From: Nitrospinaceae bacterium
Lineage (GTDB): Bacteria > Nitrospinota > Nitrospinia > Nitrospinales > Nitrospinaceae
DNA: 49,725 bases
Direction of reading: 5' to 3'
Assembly: GCA_024644405.1 (NCBI GenBank)
Contig: JAHELC010000014.1
Location: 1 to 49,725, forward strand
Below the pieces are notes generated by a model that was not told the origin of the DNA, ran no database searches, and saw only the letters and a program-made list of their open reading frames with translations. A program made the translations under genes and the position numbers. Shown in pieces: positions 8,938 to 17,977 of this stretch. Every line of letters starts with the position of its first letter. Positions within the stretch are counted from its first letter, which is position 1.

Positions 8938-9702
8938 TTATACCTCAATTAAAAGACTGAGACACGTCACGCCGCCGTCGGCTTTTTGAAATTCGCTCAT
9001 GTCCACGGGTAAGGTTGAAAAACCGTGCGCCTGGATTCGTTGTTCCAGTTTTGGAAACCCGTCAGGCAGGATCACGTGTTCTCCCACCGATAAACAATTC
9101 GCGGCGTAAGCTTCCTCAGCATCCACCTCGATCCACTCCAAATCGCGAAACGGTTCGGTCTCGACCTGGAATGGGTTGATGACCAACAAATTTTTCCCCA
9201 GAGTGCTGACTGATGTTTTCAAATGCAATCCCTGTTGCACCGCAACCGGAATCACGGGTTTCGATGTTAAGGATTGCAGGGCTGCCAGCGCCTCTTTATT
9301 GGTTCGGTGGGACTGGCCGACGAAAACGGTGTCTTCCGTTTGCAGGACGTCGCCGCCGTCGATAAACACCGGTGCCTGCAAACCCACCATCGGCAGGTGC
9401 GATTGCAGGGCTTCAGATAAAAAGGATATTTCCCCCCGGCGGCTGGTTTCTTTCATGGAACAGAGGACAGCCCGGCCTTCCAGGATCACCGCGTTGTCCT
9501 CGATAAACACGCTGTCTGGAAAAGCATCCAGGGGTTCCAGAACTTCAACAAACAGTCCGGCGGTTTTAAGCGCCTTGCAATAGGCTGTGTGCTGTTGCCG
9601 GGCTTTTTTCAAACGGATGGAAGTGGCCTTCGGATGTTCCGAAAGGGCATGGGCAAAATTTCTGGAAGGTGGCCGGACCCATGCATGAAGAGATTTGTTC
9701 AT
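8938..9702 (-). CDS. Dimethylarginine dimethylaminohydrolase / arginine deiminase-fold protein
   Basis: 254-aa pentein-fold hydrolase. The residues of DDAH are visible: FPDSVFIEDNAV (Asp/Glu substrate contacts, residues 62-72), IDGGDVL (114-120), the general-base His160 in GLHLKTSVS, and the nucleophile Cys247 in GGVTCLS close to the C-terminus. DDAH hydrolyses methylated arginines to citrulline and an amine; bacterial relatives may instead handle free arginine or ornithine-type substrates. It is convergent with the AttH-like gene, with only one base between the stops, and lies just downstream of a lipoprotein gene on the same strand. No arginine pathway gene is nearby. Confidence 0.87.
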   Translation of the reverse strand: MNKSLHAWVRPPSRNFAHALSEHPKATSIRLKKARQQHTAYCKALKTAGLFVEVLEPLDAFPDSVFIEDNAVILEGRAVLCSMKETSRRGEISFLSEALQSHLPMVGLQAPVFIDGGDVLQTEDTVFVGQSHRTNKEALAALQSLTSKPVIPVAVQQGLHLKTSVSTLGKNLLVINPFQVETEPFRDLEWIEVDAEEAYAANCLSVGEHVILPDGFPKLEQRIQAHGFSTLPVDMSEFQKADGGVTCLSLLIEV

Positions 9703-9722
9703 GACTCACCAAGAGGAGGGAG

Positions 9723-10154
9723 TTATGTTTTCGCTGGGACAGTTCCTTTGACCATGGCCGCGCCCAGAAATTTAGCCGGTCCGCTTTTAACACGTATAAC
9801 ACTATATTCTCCTCCGACATGGCTGAGATGAAGTTTGCCTTCTATCTGTTCAAACATGAAGACCAGGTCCTCGTTACCGTCCTGGATCTCGATTTGCAAA
9901 CCGAAGTTTTTGCCATCAGGGGAAAAATGGTCTACCACTTCCACGATCCTCGGCTCTGAAACCAACTTTTCCTTCCATTCACGCAGAGTCATCCAATCCT
10001 GTGGCGCGCCTCCCTGGGATTCCACCAGCATGATGGTGCTATCGAGTTGATCTTCCGTAAGTTCACGCGAATCCCCGCAACCCATCAGTGAGATTAATAT
10101 AAAAAAGAGAAAAAGAGCGATACGGTTGCCAGCGGCGAAAGTCTTGATGCTCAT
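9723..10154 (-). CDS. Putative lipoprotein
   Basis: 143-aa protein with a lipoprotein signal: basic MSIKTFAAGNR, a hydrophobic stretch, then a lipobox ending LMGC near residue 26. The mature part is acidic with no family I recognise. The RBS decides the start: AAGGAG ends seven bases before the ATG at 10154, whereas the in-frame ATG at 10160 would be too close. It lies upstream of the DDAH-like gene on the same strand with a 20-base gap, so they may be cotranscribed. Probably membrane-anchored in the periplasm; the target leaflet is not clear. Confidence 0.78.
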   Translation of the reverse strand: MSIKTFAAGNRIALFLFFILISLMGCGDSRELTEDQLDSTIMLVESQGGAPQDWMTLREWKEKLVSEPRIVEVVDHFSPDGKNFGLQIEIQDGNEDLVFMFEQIEGKLHLSHVGGEYSVIRVKSGPAKFLGAAMVKGTVPAKT

Positions 10155-10265
10155 GCCCATACTCCTTAATATGATTGATCTTAATTAGTATAAGAGATCG
10201 CCGGGAAAAAGAAAGGGAGATTGAAATACATTATCTTGGGGATTGGGGGTGATGCGGGCTTGTTC

Positions 10266-10739
10266 TCATTCGATGGCGGGACGGATCAGCAATTTCGACA
10301 GATACAGTTTGGTCAGTATCTTGCGACATCCTTTATAGACCTTAAGCATGTCTTTGCTGGGCATCAGGCCTTTCTTCGTCCGGTCTTTCTGGGCAATATA
10401 GACGATCCCGTTGACGAAAGTGAAATCGTGCTTGGTGAAGCGCATTTTTCTGCGTTGGTATTCCTCCGGATGATGGTAGAGGGCATCGAGTTTCGGCAGG
10501 TTTTCTTCCGGCATTTCATACAGCACGCCTTCCATCATCCCCAGGTTGCCTGGGATCGGCTCGATGTTGGGCAGGCCCAGGTTTTCTTTGCCGCCGTTAT
10601 CCAGAGGGATTTTGTTGAAAACCAGTTTATAAGCCGAAAGGGATACACTGAAAGCCGTCTCGTATTCCAATCCTGCTTTCTTGATCACCTCGGGATTCAT
10701 CATTTCATCATAGGCGAACCAACTGATTAAATTGGGCAT
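10266..10739 (-). CDS. Gamma-glutamylcyclotransferase-fold (AIG2-like) protein
   Basis: 157-aa protein resembling the GGCT/AIG2-like superfamily. The N-terminus LISWFAYDEMMNPEVIKKAG corresponds to the family's YFAYGSNM strand-loop, and the central GMMEGVLYEMPEENLPKLDALY matches the usual GxxY-type strand followed by a helix. The normally glycine-rich substrate loop (YGSNM) is altered to YDEMM, so cyclotransferase activity on gamma-glutamyl amines is uncertain. The C-terminal region is basic. It stands alone on the minus strand, divergent from trxA. Confidence 0.7.
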   Translation of the reverse strand: MPNLISWFAYDEMMNPEVIKKAGLEYETAFSVSLSAYKLVFNKIPLDNGGKENLGLPNIEPIPGNLGMMEGVLYEMPEENLPKLDALYHHPEEYQRRKMRFTKHDFTFVNGIVYIAQKDRTKKGLMPSKDMLKVYKGCRKILTKLYLSKLLIRPAIE

Positions 10740-10986
10740 TTACAGACTCCTGAATCTCTGCGATGAAAAAACCATCTAAATGTAAAGCAAAAAAACCCTT
10801 TTGAATCGGGGCTTGATCACGGATGGGATTGATAATATCAAAAAGCGCCAAAAACATCCTTGAAAAAAAAAGTTAAATTGAGTAGCTTGATGCTATTATT
10901 GTTTTTTCTGGGAAATTCCCCCCGGTAATTTCCATACCCTGATCATACCATCGGGTTCAGACACATTTTTTAAAGGAGTGGTTTCT

Positions 10987-11313
10987 ATGTCGGGAAAAAT
11001 CGTCACTGTATCTGACGCTGAGTTTGAATCCTCTGTACTCCAGGGTGACAAGCCTGCCTTGATTGATTTCTGGGCGGAGTGGTGTCAACCCTGCAAAATG
11101 CTGGCTCCTACAGTGGAGGAAATTGCCGGTGAGTATGGGGATAAAGTCTTGGTGGGCAAACTGAACGTGGATGACAACCCGGCGACCGCCACCAAATATG
11201 GAATTCGCGGCATTCCCACCCTGTTGTTGTTCAAGGGGGGACAGGTCGTTCAGCAACTCGTCGGGGTCAAATCCAAGGCCGAAATCAAAAAGGTCATCGA
11301 CGAGAATATATAA
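10987..11313 (+). CDS. trxA: Thioredoxin
   Basis: 108-aa thioredoxin, the normal length. It has FWAEWC-Q-P-C with the redox pair at C33 and C36, and the cis-proline loop RGIPTLLLF. The active site is WCQPC rather than the usual WCGPC; this variant occurs in other thioredoxins and would be expected to shift redox potential somewhat. It has no signal peptide, so it is a cytoplasmic disulfide reductant. The ATG at 10987 is favoured by AAAGGAG eight bases upstream; the in-frame GTG at 10978 overlaps that RBS. It is a single-gene unit closed by a strong terminator immediately downstream. Confidence 0.95.
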   Translation: MSGKIVTVSDAEFESSVLQGDKPALIDFWAEWCQPCKMLAPTVEEIAGEYGDKVLVGKLNVDDNPATATKYGIRGIPTLLLFKGGQVVQQLVGVKSKAEIKKVIDENI

Positions 11314-11328
11314 AAATTCACATTGATC

Positions 11329-11365
11329 CGCCTCTGGGGGTTTCCCCCGGGGGCGTTTTTTTTTT
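11329..11365 (+). terminator. Rho-independent terminator of trxA
   Basis: A 12-bp GC-rich stem (11329-11340 paired with 11344-11355, including two G-T pairs) with a TTT loop is followed by ten consecutive T residues (11356-11365). It starts 16 bases after the trxA stop. Confidence 0.93.
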
Positions 11366-11380
11366 GGAATCGGGTTGGAG

Positions 11381-12382
11381 TCAGGCGGAGGAAGCCGTTT
11401 CCAGAACCGGGACCAGGCCGAGGTTTTCGATCATTTCAATATCCCGTTTGGGATCCTGCCCCTTGGTGGTCAGGTAATTGCCACCCAGAATGCCGTTGGC
11501 GCCCGCCGCGAACAATTTTTCCTGCTGGTCAGCGAATACTTCCTCGCGGCCGCCGCACACGAACAGGTCCATATGGGGCATCACCAGCCGGTGCAGGGCG
11601 ATGGTTCTCAACGCTTCGTACAATTCCATAGGCTCCATGTGTTCCGCCGCCGTGCCCTTGAGCGGTTTCAGGAAATTGATGGGATAGGAATCGGTTTCCA
11701 GATCCTTCACATCGAACACCATTTCCACCCGCTGCTCGTAAGTCTCTCCCATCCCGAAAATTCCGCCGACGCAGACGTGCAGTCCTGCTTCCTTCGCGTT
11801 GCGGATGGCCCGCACTTCGTCTTCATAAGTATGGGTGGTGACGATGTTTTCGAAATGACTGGCCGCAGTTTCGACGTTGTGGTGGAACCGGTCGAGTCCT
11901 GCCGCTTTCAGTTCCTTCAGATGTGTGGTGCTCATCAATCCCAATGAACAGCACACTTCGATCTTGGTTTCCGCCTTGATCATTTTGATCGCGGTGATCA
12001 GGGTGTCCAGCTCATTGCGATCGGTCATGGCAGTGCCGGAGGTGACTATGGAAAACTCGTTGGAGCCGAAGGCTTCGGCTTCTTTCGCGGCGGCAAGGAT
12101 TTCTTCGGGATTCATCAAGCCGTATTCCGGCGAGTCGGTCTCGAATTTCGACGACTGGGCGCAGAACCCGCAATCCTCCGGGCATTTCCCGGACTTGGCG
12201 TTGACGATCGAGCAGATCTTGACCGCGTTGCCCATATGGCGGTCGCGCACCCGGTCGGTGCCCTCGAACAGAGCGTTCAGTTCTTCACGGTCGAGGGTGC
12301 CGAGCTCAAACGCCTGCTCGCGTGAAATGCCTTCGCCGGAAAGAGCGGCATGTATCATTGATTCGATCAATTCTGTACGCAT
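11381..12382 (-). CDS. bioB: Biotin synthase
   Basis: Radical SAM enzyme of about 333 aa that inserts sulfur into dethiobiotin in the last step of biotin synthesis. The [4Fe-4S]/SAM motif is C67-PED-C71-GF-C74. The auxiliary [2Fe-2S] ligand regions are present (VCCSLGLMS, HNVETA, VCVGGIFGMGE), and the family C-terminus with GGNYLTTKGQ is intact. I chose the ATG at 12382 (MRTELIESM), which matches usual BioB starts; upstream TTG/ATG starts at 12424 and 12418 are in frame but would add non-conserved residues. It is convergent with trxA. No other bio gene is in the window. Confidence 0.95.
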   Translation of the reverse strand: MRTELIESMIHAALSGEGISREQAFELGTLDREELNALFEGTDRVRDRHMGNAVKICSIVNAKSGKCPEDCGFCAQSSKFETDSPEYGLMNPEEILAAAKEAEAFGSNEFSIVTSGTAMTDRNELDTLITAIKMIKAETKIEVCCSLGLMSTTHLKELKAAGLDRFHHNVETAASHFENIVTTHTYEDEVRAIRNAKEAGLHVCVGGIFGMGETYEQRVEMVFDVKDLETDSYPINFLKPLKGTAAEHMEPMELYEALRTIALHRLVMPHMDLFVCGGREEVFADQQEKLFAAGANGILGGNYLTTKGQDPKRDIEMIENLGLVPVLETASSA

Positions 12383-12494
12383 ATTCAAAACCTGGTGAGT
12401 GTGTGGAATTTGGACCATCAGCAACTAACCGGGAATCCGCTGATGGGATGCAAAAGTCTAGCATACCCCTCCATTGAAATCCAAAACCAAATGC

Positions 12495-12508
12495 CTCCTA
12501 CCGGAGGA
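12495..12508 (-). terminator. Weak hairpin between DUF255 gene and bioB
   Basis: A 5-bp stem CCTCC/GGAGG with a 4-base loop is followed on the minus strand by a moderately T-rich stretch. It could be a weak terminator for the DUF255 gene, but the stem is short and there is no uninterrupted T run. Confidence 0.25.
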
Positions 12509-12556
12509 GGGAATGGGCTAATGGTTAACGGCAATCGATGGTCATGGAGCGCAGTT

Positions 12557-14677
12557 CTAAGATTTTAAATTTGTTCCGGGCCTTGCCCGGTCCCCGTCAG
12601 GGGAGCGGTAATCGTCCAGCAGGGCCTTCAATTCCCCGGCGGAAGTGACCGGCGCGCGGCAGGTTCCGTGCTCGCAGACGTAAGCCGTGGCTTTACCATC
12701 GACCACCTTTTTGTCGGCCAGGAGGGGGACGCGTTGTTTCTCCGGAGCGTCCTCCCAGGCAAACGCAAACACCGCATTCGGGAAGAACCCGGTGCGGATG
12801 AGTTTCAGCATGTCGTCGGCGGAGGCGTGGTCACGCGGCGCAACGATGGCCACTTCTTTCTTCCCGGACAGGTACAGGTGCAAGGTTTGCATCATGAACG
12901 GGGAGTTGAGGCCGTATTCCATCATTTCAGCATGAAACGCCACAAATATATTTTCCGCTCGTTTCTCCAGGTCGAGGTCGAGTTGGTATGCCGACAACTT
13001 CAGTAATGCCAAAGCCGCGTTGCTGTTGCCAGAAGGCTCGACCCCGTCGTAGCCGGAAATCTGCCGCACGATCAAATCTTCGCCGTCTTCAGCGGTTTCG
13101 TAATAAGCGTGCTCCGCTTTGAATTTTTCTTCAACCGTCTGCATCAGCTCTGCCGCTTTGTCGATATAATCGGGATTGTAAGTCGCCTCGTACAGTTCCA
13201 GGCAGGCCACGGCAATTGAGGTGTAATCGAACAGATAACCGTCGTACCGCGCTTGACCGTCGCGCCACCGTCTCAAAAGTTTGCCTTCATCGGTATGCAG
13301 GTGCTGCCAGACAAACGCCAGTGCTTTTTCCGCCTTGACGATGCGGTCGTCATCGGCCAGCACGCGCCCGGTCCGCGCCATGGCAGAGATCATCAGCCCG
13401 TTCCACGACGTGAGTATCTTGTCGTCGAGCAGGGGACGGATGCGTTTGCTGCGTGCTTCCAGTAGGATTTTGCGCCCCTTGGCGATAGCCTCGCGGACCA
13501 CACCAACCTCCAGGCCCTGTTCTTTCGCCAGCTGTTCCGGGGAACGGGTGATGTTCGGTATATTGTTGTGCTCCCAGTTGCCCGCTGGAGTGATGTTGTA
13601 AAAAGGAATCACGATGCTGGCGGTCTGGCGGTCCAGCAGCTGTTCGATTTCGCTCTGTGACCACACATAGAACTTGCCTTCCACGCCTTCGCTGTCGGCG
13701 TCCTCCGCACTGTAAAACCCGCCATCGGGATGCGTCATGTCGCGGTCGATGTACTCCAGTACGTCGTTGGCATAGTCCGCGTATTCTGAATTGCCGGTGA
13801 CCTGGTAGGTTTCCATCAAGGCGGTGACGAACAGCGAGTTGTCGTACAGCATCTTTTCGAAATGCGGCACCAGCCAGTGGTAGTCGGTGCTGTAGCGTGC
13901 CAGGCCGCCGCCGATCTGGTCGTAGATGCCGCCGTGTTTCATGGCTTTGAGGGTGTTCTCTGCCATCTCCAGGCTGAGTGCGTCGCCAGTGCGGTGATGG
14001 TGTCTGAGCAGCTGGGACAGCCCCATCGATGGGGGAAACTTGTTCTGCGGTTGAAAGCGGAAACCGTGGTGCAGGGTATCGTACTGATCGCCGTACAATT
14101 GGCGGGCTTTGTTCTCGCCGGCAAAGCTGAGAGAATCCAATTCGCCGCTCGGTTCCTGCTGGGCGGAGTTCTTGAGATAGTTGATCAACCCTTCAGTCTG
14201 CTTGGCGACTTTGGACTGTTCGTTTTTCCAGATATTTTCGAGGAAACGGAGCACGTCGGAGAAAGAGGGCAGGTTGAACTTTCCCACCGGCGGGAAATAA
14301 GTGCCGCCGTAAAACGGGACACCGTCCGGGGTGACGAAAACGTTGAGAGGCCAGCCGCCCTGCTGGCCCAGCGCCTGAATCGCTTTCATGTAAATACCGT
14401 CGACGTCCGGCCGTTCTTCGCGGTCGACTTTGATGGCGTAGAAGTTGGCATTCAGGAATTCCGCCAGCTCCGGGTCTTCAAACGATTCGCGTTCCATGAC
14501 ATGGCACCAGTGACAGGTGGCGTAACCGATGCTGACCAGTACCGGTTTGTTGTCTTTTTTGGCGAGGGCAAAAGCTTCATCGCCCCAGGGGTACCAGTTG
14601 ACGGGATTATGGGCGTGTTGCAGCAGGTAGGGACTTTTTTCGTGAATCAGTTGATTGGTGTATTTGGGATCACCCAT
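12557..14677 (-). CDS. Thioredoxin-fold DUF255 protein (YyaL/SSP411 family)
   Basis: 706-aa protein of the YyaL/SPATA20 family. The N-terminal thioredoxin-like domain (residues 1-~165) has the family start [24 protein letters not shown] and the C55-H-W-C58 pair, followed by GGWPLNVF and GGTYFPP. The remainder is an (alpha/alpha)6-barrel of the six-hairpin glycosidase type, with [25 protein letters not shown]. Biochemical role is unknown; redox or glycan-related activity has been suggested for the family. The ATG overlaps the end of aroA by eight bases, so aroA and this gene are likely cotranscribed. The last codons ([10 protein letters not shown]) are made from a 25-bp hairpin repeat also found at 37211-37235. 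Confidence 0.9.
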   Translation of the reverse strand: MGDPKYTNQLIHEKSPYLLQHAHNPVNWYPWGDEAFALAKKDNKPVLVSIGYATCHWCHVMERESFEDPELAEFLNANFYAIKVDREERPDVDGIYMKAIQALGQQGGWPLNVFVTPDGVPFYGGTYFPPVGKFNLPSFSDVLRFLENIWKNEQSKVAKQTEGLINYLKNSAQQEPSGELDSLSFAGENKARQLYGDQYDTLHHGFRFQPQNKFPPSMGLSQLLRHHHRTGDALSLEMAENTLKAMKHGGIYDQIGGGLARYSTDYHWLVPHFEKMLYDNSLFVTALMETYQVTGNSEYADYANDVLEYIDRDMTHPDGGFYSAEDADSEGVEGKFYVWSQSEIEQLLDRQTASIVIPFYNITPAGNWEHNNIPNITRSPEQLAKEQGLEVGVVREAIAKGRKILLEARSKRIRPLLDDKILTSWNGLMISAMARTGRVLADDDRIVKAEKALAFVWQHLHTDEGKLLRRWRDGQARYDGYLFDYTSIAVACLELYEATYNPDYIDKAAELMQTVEEKFKAEHAYYETAEDGEDLIVRQISGYDGVEPSGNSNAALALLKLSAYQLDLDLEKRAENIFVAFHAEMMEYGLNSPFMMQTLHLYLSGKKEVAIVAPRDHASADDMLKLIRTGFFPNAVFAFAWEDAPEKQRVPLLADKKVVDGKATAYVCEHGTCRAPVTSAGELKALLDDYRSPDGDRARPGTNLKS
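12567..12591. repeat. 25-bp hairpin repeat, copy 1
   Basis: A 25-base sequence containing the palindrome CCGGGC-CTT-GCCCGG (12576-12590) matches 37211-37235 with a single mismatch and in the same orientation. Here it forms the last codons of the DUF255 gene. The second copy sits exactly at the stop of another minus-strand gene. Confidence 0.8.
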
Positions 14678-15929
14678 AGAGTTCCTGAAAGCGTTCGAAG
14701 AAATTGGGAAACGATTTATCGACGCACCGTGGATTTTTTATTTTCACTCCCGGAATGCCGAGGCCGGCGACCGCGAAACTCATCGCCATGCGATGGTCGT
14801 CGTAGGTTTCCACCTCGGCAGATTGGTGAGTCCCCGGCTCGATGATGATAAAGTCCTCCCCCGCTTCGACGGAGGCACCCAGCCGGGTGAGTTCGTTCGC
14901 CAATGCGGCGATCCGATCGGTTTCCTTGATTCTCAGGTTACTGATTCCGGTCATCGTGGTTTTCCCTTCGGCGAACAACGCCACCACCGCCAAAGTCTGC
15001 ACCACATCCGGCATGTCGTTCATATGGATGGTGATTCCGTGCAAAGGATTTCCAAAAACCGTAATTTTTTCGCCGGTGCGTTTCACCTCGCACCCCATTT
15101 GTTCGAGGGCGTCCGGGAAATGGATGTCTCCCTGGACACTGTTCGGGTTGAGATTGGTGATCGACACCTCCCCGCCTGTAACCGCTGCTGCCGCAAAGAA
15201 ATACGAGGCGCTGGAGGCGTCGCCTTCCACCGCGTAGGGCTGGCCCCGGTAGCGCTGGCCTGCAGGGACGGTGAATGTCCGGTAGAACTCATTGAGTACA
15301 GACACCCCGAAGGTCTGCATGATGTCGAGGGTGATGTCGACATAAGACTTCGAGGTCAGTTCGCCGTCGATGTTGATAGTCGTATCATTCTGGAAATAAG
15401 GCGCCGAAAGCAGAAGGGAGGTGAGGTATTGACTGCTCTTGTCACCCGCCAGCGTGACCGTTCCCCCCTGCGGTTTGCCGCCGTGAATTTCGATGGGCGG
15501 GCATCCGTTGCCCTTGATGGATTCGGCTTTCAGATGCATTTGCCGCAGGCAGGTCAGCAGGTCCTCGATGGGCCGCTCCTGCATGCGCGCGTCTCCCGTC
15601 AGCCGCGTGATTCCCGGAGCGAGGGAGGCGAAGGTGGTCAGAAACCGCATGGTGGTCCCGGCATTGCCGATAAAGATCTCCTTTCCGGGAACCTTCAGTT
15701 TCCCCCCCTGGCCCTCAACAAGGGCAGCATTTTTTTTCTCCGTCACCGGAACACCGAACTGGATCAGGGCTTCCCGCATGTACCGGGTATCGTCGCTGAA
15801 AAGCGGGTTTTCAAGGTGCACGGTGCCGTCCGCCAATGCCGCCACGATATAGGCACGGTTGGTGTAGCTTTTGGACGGCGGTGCCGCCACCGTGGCGCGA
15901 AGGGCGGTGGCGGGTTGAATTTCGATCAA
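14670..15929 (-). CDS. aroA: 3-phosphoshikimate 1-carboxyvinyltransferase (EPSP synthase)
   Basis: 419-aa EPSP synthase, joining PEP and shikimate-3-phosphate in the aromatic amino acid pathway. Landmarks are the [11 protein letters not shown]-terminal phosphate loop, [36 protein letters not shown], and the C-terminal LRIKETDRI and [11 protein letters not shown]. The length is normal. Its 3' end overlaps the DUF255 gene. It is divergent from the plus-strand operon starting at 16114. No other aro gene is in the window. Confidence 0.96.
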   Translation of the reverse strand: MIEIQPATALRATVAAPPSKSYTNRAYIVAALADGTVHLENPLFSDDTRYMREALIQFGVPVTEKKNAALVEGQGGKLKVPGKEIFIGNAGTTMRFLTTFASLAPGITRLTGDARMQERPIEDLLTCLRQMHLKAESIKGNGCPPIEIHGGKPQGGTVTLAGDKSSQYLTSLLLSAPYFQNDTTINIDGELTSKSYVDITLDIMQTFGVSVLNEFYRTFTVPAGQRYRGQPYAVEGDASSASYFFAAAAVTGGEVSITNLNPNSVQGDIHFPDALEQMGCEVKRTGEKITVFGNPLHGITIHMNDMPDVVQTLAVVALFAEGKTTMTGISNLRIKETDRIAALANELTRLGASVEAGEDFIIIEPGTHQSAEVETYDDHRMAMSFAVAGLGIPGVKIKNPRCVDKSFPNFFERFQELYG

Positions 15930-16011
15930 GGGAAACCTCGGGTTAACTGTTTCAAACCATGGGTAAACGGGGCAACTATATCACAAACCCCGCACCGCCG
16001 GTGCCGCTTGC

Positions 16012-16040
16012 TTGTATCCCCATAGGGGTTTTGCTATGAT
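16012..16040 (+). promoter_or_regulatory. Sigma-70 promoter of the 16.1-19.6 kb operon
   Basis: TTGTAT (16012-16017), a 17-base spacer, then TATGAT (16035-16040) preceded by TGC, an extended -10. The spacer contains the palindrome CCCC-AT-GGGG-like element (CCCCATAGGGG). It lies 74 bases upstream of the first gene of the plus-strand run. Confidence 0.65.
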
Positions 16041-16113
16041 GGCCCGATTAAGCGGAGCCGGGTCAAATATTTGATTTTAAGATTCGGAAAGAATCCGCAG
16101 GGCGGGAAAGGGT

Positions 16114-16410
16114 ATGCGAAAATTGATATCCAAATGGCGTGACCTGGTGGCCTGGTGGGAGAACAAGCCGCTTCAGGAACAAAGGCGGCTCAAATCGTTC
16201 ATTCCGTGGGCTCTTTATGCTTTCGCCGTGTTGTATGGCGTGGTTTATTTATCCATCCTCAATTCCGTCAACCGGTACAAGACCGGGACGACGGTCAAAA
16301 GCTGGTTTGGCGGCGACTTGCCGGAGGTTGAGCGGCAGAAAATGCAGCAGGCCAAAGACATCGAGGAGAGTTTCAAGGAATTGCGCAAACGGGTTTCCGG
16401 AAACCGGTGA
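16114..16410 (+). CDS. Small membrane protein, hypothetical
   Basis: 98-aa protein with a basic, Trp-rich N-terminus, one transmembrane helix at about residues 29-50, and a charged C-terminal part rich in Lys/Glu that may form a coiled coil. I recognise no family. GGGAAAGGGT just upstream of the ATG is an acceptable RBS. It opens the run continuing with a four-helix membrane protein, an exported SUMF1-fold protein and a ThyX-like protein, and the promoter at 16012-16040 precedes it. Confidence 0.7.
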   Translation: MRKLISKWRDLVAWWENKPLQEQRRLKSFIPWALYAFAVLYGVVYLSILNSVNRYKTGTTVKSWFGGDLPEVERQKMQQAKDIEESFKELRKRVSGNR

Positions 16411-16470
16411 GCGCCTGAGGGCGCCCATTATTATTAAAGTGGATTCGGATAGGAGAGTTTCCATACCAGG

Positions 16471-17019
16471 ATGAAACGTCTCATCTATATTTCCAACTGG
16501 CTGTATTTGTTTTCCCTCTCACTGTGGGTCGGCGGGATGTTTTTGCTGGGAATCCTGACGGAAATTGTGGTGCGCGTCAAACTCAAGGAGCAAAAGCCGC
16601 TGGCCAGCAGTGTCATGAACGGCATTATGGATGCTTTCAATGTCCAAATCATTTACTGGTGCATGGGATTGATGGTGGCCGCGGTCGTGATCAAATTTCT
16701 GGCGGATAAAAACAGGTGGGCGGGATACACAGAACCGAGAGTCACCAAAAAGAAATACACCAGGGAAGTGCTTCTGGCGATCATGGTGGTGCTGGCGTTG
16801 TATATCGGAAGTGTCCTGCGGCCGCAAATGCACGATCTGGACCAGCAGAAAAAAGCCAATCCCGCTGACCAACGCCTGCAAGTCCGGTTTGACAGCTTTC
16901 ACAGCCAATTGACCTGGCTGTACACGGTAAACATGATTCTGGGCCTTTCCCTGTTTTACATTCACGGCAAGGAGATGACCCGGTTTAATGAAGGTTCCGG
17001 GGACTCCGGCGCCCAATAG
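16471..17019 (+). CDS. DUF4149-like four-helix membrane protein
   Basis: 182 aa with four hydrophobic segments, near residues 5-30, 60-80, 97-118 and 145-165. The first contains LSLWVGGMFLLG, typical of DUF4149/CopD-like proteins, and the third and fourth flank a loop with RPQMHDL. This family is functionally undefined; the WVGG helix resembles haem- or copper-linked membrane proteins, but I see no conclusive ligand set. It lies 60 bases after the previous gene and 49 bases before the proposed start of the SUMF1-fold gene. Confidence 0.75.
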   Translation: MKRLIYISNWLYLFSLSLWVGGMFLLGILTEIVVRVKLKEQKPLASSVMNGIMDAFNVQIIYWCMGLMVAAVVIKFLADKNRWAGYTEPRVTKKKYTREVLLAIMVVLALYIGSVLRPQMHDLDQQKKANPADQRLQVRFDSFHSQLTWLYTVNMILGLSLFYIHGKEMTRFNEGSGDSGAQ

Positions 17020-17068
17020 TATTCTTTCCCATAACCTCATTCACCGCAGGACGAACTTATCCTTGGTA

Positions 17069-17977
17069 ATGGTCAGCCGTACCCAGTATGTTGTTCTTTG
17101 GATGCTCCTGGTTTCATTCCTTGTTCTGGGAGGATCGCCTTTTGCCCCCGCAGAAACTCAGGAAGCACCGGTCGATTCCAGTCACGATATTTCGGGTATG
17201 GTGAAAATTCCAGCGGGCCGGTTCAAAATGGGATTGTCTTCCAAGCAGGTGACCCGGATTCTGAATATGTGTATGAAGGTGGACAAGACCTGCACCCGCT
17301 GGTGGTTCAAGGATGAAATGCCGAGGCATACCGTCTATGTGGACAAATACTGGATCGATATTGACGAAGTCACCAACCAGAAGTACCTGGAGTTTGTGAA
17401 AGCGACCGGGCACCGTCCGGCCCTGGATGACACTTGCAAAACCAAGGCTTGCCGGCAGGGCAATTTGTGGAAGGGAAAAAGTTTTCCCAAAAAAATACGC
17501 AACCAGCCGGTGACCCAGGTGAACTGGTACGATGCCGTGGCTTATTGCAAATGGCGCGGCAAACGCCTGCCCACCGAGGCGGAATGGGAAAAGGCCGCAC
17601 GCGGTCCTTCGGGAAACATGTATCCCTGGGGTAACAGCGCTCCGCCCGGCAAGGCCACTTACCGGAGGAAATGGCGGGGCATGGCCACCATGACCGATGT
17701 GGGGAAATATGCCAACGGCGCTTCTGTTTATGGCGTGCATGATATGGCGGGCAACGTCTGGGAATGGGTGGCTGACTGGTACGATATGGATTATTACAAA
17801 GAGAAAATCAGAAATAATCCCAAAGGGCCGGAGTCGGGAGAATTCAAAGTGGTGCGTGGGGGATCGTGGGTGAATTATGCGGATACCCTGCACAGCGCCT
17901 TCCGACGCTGGAGCCGTCCCGAAGTCCGTTTCAACGACACCGGTTTCCGGTGTGCTAAAGATCCCATCCAACCATGA
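17069..17977 (+). CDS. Exported SUMF1/FGE-fold protein (first of three)
   Basis: About 302 aa. The N-terminal signal peptide has a hydrophobic core VVLWMLLVSFLVLGG and cleavage near FAPAETQ. It is followed by the FGE-sulfatase domain (PF03781): MVKIPAGRFKMG, DKYWIDIDEVTNQKYLEFV, KRLPTEAEWEKAARG, HDMAGNVWEWVADWYD, and VVRGGSWVNYADTLHSAFR. Catalytic formylglycine-generating enzymes have two Cys after RGGSW; here both are absent, so sulfatase activation is unlikely. An N-terminal insertion around residues 45-65 and 120-140 contains several Cys (CMKVDKTC; DTCKTKAC) that could form disulfides. The ATG at 17069 gives the signal peptide; the frame is open upstream. The stop overlaps the next gene's ATG. 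Confidence 0.85.
   Translation: MVSRTQYVVLWMLLVSFLVLGGSPFAPAETQEAPVDSSHDISGMVKIPAGRFKMGLSSKQVTRILNMCMKVDKTCTRWWFKDEMPRHTVYVDKYWIDIDEVTNQKYLEFVKATGHRPALDDTCKTKACRQGNLWKGKSFPKKIRNQPVTQVNWYDAVAYCKWRGKRLPTEAEWEKAARGPSGNMYPWGNSAPPGKATYRRKWRGMATMTDVGKYANGASVYGVHDMAGNVWEWVADWYDMDYYKEKIRNNPKGPESGEFKVVRGGSWVNYADTLHSAFRRWSRPEVRFNDTGFRCAKDPIQP

Noticed and set aside
12383-12556. Possible riboswitch or BirA operator upstream of bioB
   Set aside because: No conserved structure or BirA-like dyad is visible; the only palindrome is a 5-bp stem more like a weak terminator.
15600-15680. GNAGTTMRF variant in EPSP synthase as a sign of glyphosate tolerance
   Set aside because: Similar GN(A/S)GTTxR sequences are normal in many bacterial AroA proteins, so it is not evidence of altered inhibitor response.
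14655-16025. 456-codon plus-strand frame opposite aroA
   Set aside because: aroA is unmistakable on the minus strand.
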